A stretch of DNA of 34,268 nucleotides from the NCBI GenBank assembly GCA_964428795.1, contig CAYRZL010000018.1:1-34268 (forward strand), read 5' to 3'. The DNA comes from CAYRZL01 sp964428795 (GTDB lineage Bacteria > Bacillota > Clostridia > Lachnospirales > Lachnospiraceae). The notes below the pieces were generated by a model. That model was not told the DNA's origin. It saw only the letters and a program-made list of their open reading frames with translations, and ran no database searches. Positions within the stretch are counted from its first letter, which is position 1. The number at the start of each line of letters is the position of its first letter. Below, one piece after another: positions 31,173 to 34,268 of this stretch. The position numbers and the translations under genes were made by a program.

Positions 31173-33881
31173 CTATTTGTGAAACATCATATCAGATGTT
31201 TTACCTGTCTTGATCTGCTCTACATAAGCTGCAGTCTCGCCCTTCACATCATCCAAAAGATACGTTCCTCTTTTTTCGGTGAATTGTTCTAAATCTCCGC
31301 AAATCTGTGCACTCACTGCCTCCACCTCCTGCCGGAACTCTCTCGCTGAGATACGGGCAGCTCCCTCTCCTAAAATGATCATTTGTTCCAGACCATCGGA
31401 CGTAGCAACCCTCACACGGTATGTTCTGCTCATTTGATGAACCGTTTTTTCGATGTACTGATCTGCGGTTTCCGCTTCCTTCGTATATACCACATGTATA
31501 TTATGGTACGCCATCACTTCACCCGGATTTCCCTTGACCTTATATGCATCAAACACCAGGATCAATGTACACTTTTTATATCCCTGATAATTGCACAGAA
31601 TATCCATCAGACTGTCTCTGGCTCCGTCCAGACTTACCTCTGCAAGCTCCCGCAGATCCTCCCATGCAAAAATAATATTATAACCGTCCACCAGCAGACA
31701 TTCCTCTTTCGGATAAGGTGATGACTTTCCCTGATAAACCGTTCGGCTCTGTCCTTCCACTCCTTTTTTCCGCTTCCACTGATTCGGCTTTTTCGAGGCA
31801 TTGGCATGTGTGGTACGCTGTAAGATCGCATCCACTTCCTCTTCCTCGATAAATTCATCCACATAGTTCTGCTGTCTGCCGGATAATAACACCGGAATAT
31901 CCCCGGTATCTTCCGGAAGGCTTTCCATAGCCTCCACATGCATGTACGCTTCCACCTCATACCATGGAACTGAAAATCCACATCCATGGGCACAGAATAC
32001 CGATCCTGTAGGTCTGCTCAGGTCTGCCTCCGAATCATAGCCTGTCGTTTCAATCACTTCCTCCGCATTGTGACAGGGCATATATCCGGATAAAACGCAG
32101 GACAATTTTCCCTCTCCTCTTGAGTAGGCTGTCACCTCCCTGTGATAATCCCGCATCTCTGATACCGGCGCGTGACCGGTCAAAACAGCAAAATTCTCCT
32201 GTAGATCCGGTGGATCACAGGTTCCCTCCATTTTCTGTATATCCGTCATGGCCCGTCCCAGACAATCAGCGGGCAGCACCAGACGAAAGGCGTAAACCGG
32301 CTCTAACAGCACGCTTTCTGCCTTTTTTAGTCCCTGTCTCACTGCGCGGTATGTGGCTTGTCTGAAATCGCCGCCCTCGGTATGTTTTTTGTGAGCACGA
32401 CCGCCAATGACCGTAATTTTCATATCTGTGATCGCGGATCCTGTCAGCACCCCCGGATGATCTGTCTCTGCCAGATGCGTCATGACCAGACGCTTCCAGT
32501 TTTTCTCCAGCAGATCCTCACTGCAATCCGTATCAAATACAAGCCCGCTGCCCGGCTCACCCGGTTCCAGCTTCAGATGTACTTCCGCATAATGGTGCAA
32601 AGGTTCAAAGTGCCCCACACCTTCCACCGTGTCTGTAATGGTCTCCTTATATACAATGCTTCCGGTTCCAAAGGCTGCTTCTACCTGAAAACGTTCTAAA
32701 ATCTGCTGACGCAGGATCTGTATCTGAATATCACCCATCAGCCGCACATAGATCGTCCCGGATTCCTCCTCCCACTCCACATGAAGCAGAGGGTCTTCCT
32801 CCTGCAGCAGCTTCATCTGCTGCAGCATCTTATGGGGATCGCAGTCCTCAGGCAAAATAAGGGCATATCGTAATGTAGGTTCCAGAATCGGCAGACACAT
32901 CTGCGCTCCTGCTCCGATTCCCTCTCCCGGCATCGTCTGTGTCAAACCGGTAACAGCACAGACCGTTCCGGCGGACACCTCGTTTTCTGTCATGTATTTT
33001 TCACCGGAATAGAGACGTATCTGGTTTACTTTCTCCTGTCCGATCAGATCCCGGACCTTCAGACTGCCCCCGGTGATCTTCATATATGTCAGACGATTTC
33101 CCAGTTCATCACGGGCAATCTTATATACCTGTGCTCCAAATTCTGACGGATACACAGGTTCTAACGTATAGTCCTCTAATCCATCTAATAGAAGATCCAC
33201 TCCCTGAAGTTTCAGGGCAGAACCAAAGAAACAGGGAAATATGTCCCGTCCGGCAATCATATCGGATATATGATTCTGCTTTAATGTACCATACTCCAGA
33301 TAATATTCCATGGAATGTTCCTCACACATGGCAATGGACTCATACCATTCATCCGAACCTTTCTGCATCACAGTATTTGAAAAATCAATGCAGCTATCAT
33401 CCAGCTTTTCATGAATATTCGCCATCAATTTTTCTGCATCCGTCCCTGTCTGATCCATCTTGTTGATAAAAAGAAATACAGGTATGTCATAACGCTTTAA
33501 CAGCATCCACAAGGTTCGGGTATGGGTCTGAACGCCATCTGCACCGTTGATCACAAGAATGGCATAATCAAGCACCTGCAGCGTCCGCTCCATCTCCGCA
33601 GAAAAATCCACATGCCCAGGTGTGTCCAATAAAGTAATATTTAAATCTTTATATTGTATTCTCGCTTGCTTGGAAAAAATCGTGATGCCCCGCTGACGCT
33701 CCATGGCATCCGTATCCAGAAACGCATCCTTATTGTCCACCCTGCCAAGTTTGCGGATGGCTCCGCTAATGTATAATAAGCTCTCCGACAAGGTGGTTTT
33801 CCCTGCGTCCACATGCGCCAACAGACCCGCACTAATATGTTTTTTATGCTTAATTGCTTTGTTTTCAGACGTATCTTCCAT
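31173..33881 (-). CDS. Tet(M)-like ribosomal GTPase fused to a Rae1/YacP NYN endonuclease
   Basis: Residues 1-~640 are an EF-G-like ribosomal-protection-type GTPase: P-loop AHVDAGKT (22-29), switch ERQRGITI (61-68), DTPGH (86-90), NKMD (140-143), then domains II-V. The tip of domain IV, which in Tet(M) reads YSPVS and displaces tetracycline, here reads GRAHKKHTEGGDFR (about 488-502), so tetracycline resistance is doubtful. A linker of about 80 residues contains CAHGCGFSVPWYEV. Residues ~725-855 match YacP/Rae1 (LLVDGYNIIFAWEDL, LILVFDAYKVKG, TKEAETADQYIEK, VATSDGLEQ), with every acidic catalytic residue kept; Rae1 cuts mRNA in the ribosomal A site. The start is ATG at 33881, because an ATG at 33917 lacks a ribosome site and sits at the predicted transcription start. 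A ribosome rescue or surveillance role is inferred. Confidence 0.9.
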   Translation of the reverse strand: MEDTSENKAIKHKKHISAGLLAHVDAGKTTLSESLLYISGAIRKLGRVDNKDAFLDTDAMERQRGITIFSKQARIQYKDLNITLLDTPGHVDFSAEMERTLQVLDYAILVINGADGVQTHTRTLWMLLKRYDIPVFLFINKMDQTGTDAEKLMANIHEKLDDSCIDFSNTVMQKGSDEWYESIAMCEEHSMEYYLEYGTLKQNHISDMIAGRDIFPCFFGSALKLQGVDLLLDGLEDYTLEPVYPSEFGAQVYKIARDELGNRLTYMKITGGSLKVRDLIGQEKVNQIRLYSGEKYMTENEVSAGTVCAVTGLTQTMPGEGIGAGAQMCLPILEPTLRYALILPEDCDPHKMLQQMKLLQEEDPLLHVEWEEESGTIYVRLMGDIQIQILRQQILERFQVEAAFGTGSIVYKETITDTVEGVGHFEPLHHYAEVHLKLEPGEPGSGLVFDTDCSEDLLEKNWKRLVMTHLAETDHPGVLTGSAITDMKITVIGGRAHKKHTEGGDFRQATYRAVRQGLKKAESVLLEPVYAFRLVLPADCLGRAMTDIQKMEGTCDPPDLQENFAVLTGHAPVSEMRDYHREVTAYSRGEGKLSCVLSGYMPCHNAEEVIETTGYDSEADLSRPTGSVFCAHGCGFSVPWYEVEAYMHVEAMESLPEDTGDIPVLLSGRQQNYVDEFIEEEEVDAILQRTTHANASKKPNQWKRKKGVEGQSRTVYQGKSSPYPKEECLLVDGYNIIFAWEDLRELAEVSLDGARDSLMDILCNYQGYKKCTLILVFDAYKVKGNPGEVMAYHNIHVVYTKEAETADQYIEKTVHQMSRTYRVRVATSDGLEQMIILGEGAARISAREFRQEVEAVSAQICGDLEQFTEKRGTYLLDDVKGETAAYVEQIKTGKTSDMMFHK

Positions 33882-33922
33882 AGAAAATATCCCTTTCTGC
33901 TGTTCATAATAATACATTCATT

Positions 33923-33951
33923 ATCATAACACAGAAAGAGGTATTAGTCGA
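33923..33951 (-). promoter_or_regulatory. Promoter of the GTPase-nuclease gene
   Basis: TCGACT (33946-33951), 17-bp spacer, TATGAT (33923-33928) on the minus strand. The start near 33916 supports translation from 33881. The promoter abuts the mobile-element remnant that ends at 33962. Confidence 0.55.
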
Positions 33952-33961
33952 TAAGCGAAAA

Positions 33962-34183
33962 TCACATAGGGAGCTTCGGATATATGTGCATACTAAATTT
34001 ACCATCTGGTGTTCTATATACTGTGATTTTCTCCATTACTATTTTCCATAGCCTGTTTTTTTCATGTATACTTAATTGTTCATAACTGTCTAAAATATGC
34101 TGTGTGGCAGGAATTACTTCTGCTCTTTCAGATTCAACCTGTTCTTGATGTCCGCATAGGAAACAGAATTGACCACAAAATGG
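33962..34183 (-). pseudogene. C-terminal remnant of a site-specific recombinase
   Basis: This frame ends ...HILDSYEQLSIHEKNRLWK, IVMEKITVYRTPDGKFSMHI, YPKLPM and stops at 33962. It resembles the C-terminal segment of large serine recombinases carried by clostridial conjugative and mobilisable elements. Upstream it runs into a stop at 34184, so no N-terminus or catalytic domain exists. Part of it overlaps the relaxase remnant in another frame. The assignment rests on the recalled tail pattern and needs a database check. Confidence 0.45.
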
Positions 34184-34266
34184 TTATGGAGATGGTGTGC
34201 TTTATCCAGATGTGTCGCTACCAATACCTGAAAACGGCTCCCCCATAATTCTTCCGCCAGCCGCAC
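34114..34266 (-). pseudogene. Relaxase (mobilisation nuclease) fragment at the right edge
   Basis: The frame entering from the edge reads VRLAEELWGSRFQVLVATHL and then DKAHHLHNHFVVNSVSYAD before diverging and stopping at 34114. The H-L-H-N-H-F metal triad and NSVS segment are diagnostic of MobA/VirD2-type relaxases of conjugative transposons. The normal continuation is missing, and the sequence passes into the recombinase-like tail in another frame, indicating a deletion junction. The 5' part may lie beyond the window. Confidence 0.75.
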
Positions 34267-34268
34267 AC

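Noticed and set aside
31173..33881. Calling this gene a tetracycline-resistance determinant
   Set aside because: The Tet(M) domain IV tip residues are replaced, and the C-terminal nuclease points to another role; only the GTPase family membership is supported.
1..34268. CRISPR arrays, tRNA and rRNA genes
   Set aside because: No regularly spaced repeat-spacer pattern, cloverleaf or rRNA-like stretch was seen on either strand.

Overview
This window looks like a chromosomal segment of a low-to-moderate G+C Firmicute, most likely a gut clostridium of the Lachnospiraceae. The evidence is the gene content and style: strong AGGAGG-type ribosome sites, some TTG/GTG starts, consensus sigma-A promoters, a T-box leader, a Rex regulator, hisZ with short hisG, a Cys/Gly-rich mini-protein, and a Tet(M)-like GTPase carrying a YacP/Rae1 nuclease domain. 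The family is inferred from these features; no rRNA or tRNA gene is present to test it. Nearly every gene is on the minus strand. The exceptions are three small plus-strand genes at 20.2-23.1 kb.

Left edge (1-2.9 kb) is accessory and partly decayed. It holds repeat and promoter sequence running off the edge, a nucleoside phosphorylase, an ANT(6)-type aminoglycoside adenylyltransferase, the first 18 codons of a glyoxalase-fold gene, and a gutted AAA/DUF4143 ATPase gene that keeps its promoter and repeated operator-like sites. From 2.9 to 8.2 kb come uppP, an FtsK/SpoIIIE translocase, a zinc-ribbon membrane protein, rlmH and, upstream, a TepA/ClpP-like protease. From 8.3 to 12.8 kb lie glycogen synthase, MetY, a YebC-family factor and a cytosolic CBS/CorC protein.

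From 12.9 to 20 kb is a run of NAD(P)HX repair enzyme, alanine racemase and MazF toxin (with no antitoxin gene beside it), then Rex with a candidate autoregulatory operator, a YdiF-type ABC-F ATPase, and NADP isocitrate dehydrogenase behind a repeat-rich leader. From 20.2 to 24.6 kb there are a Cys-rich protein with a perfect internal repeat, an AlaA-type aminotransferase under a T-box whose specifier reads as GCA (Ala), several small lineage proteins, an esterase, and a 33-residue membrane microprotein.

From 24.7 to 29.9 kb is a histidine operon hisZ-G-D-B-(HisA/F-like)IE. It has a perfect consensus promoter, a perfect 16-bp dyad and a 14-codon upstream ORF. hisC, hisH, hisA and hisF are absent here. 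Upstream are recU, a histidine phosphatase and, at 31.2-33.9 kb, the most striking gene: an EF-G/Tet(M)-like ribosomal GTPase fused to a Rae1-like A-site mRNA endonuclease domain. The right edge holds overlapping remnants of a relaxase and a site-specific recombinase, so the housekeeping core is flanked on both sides by mobile-element debris.
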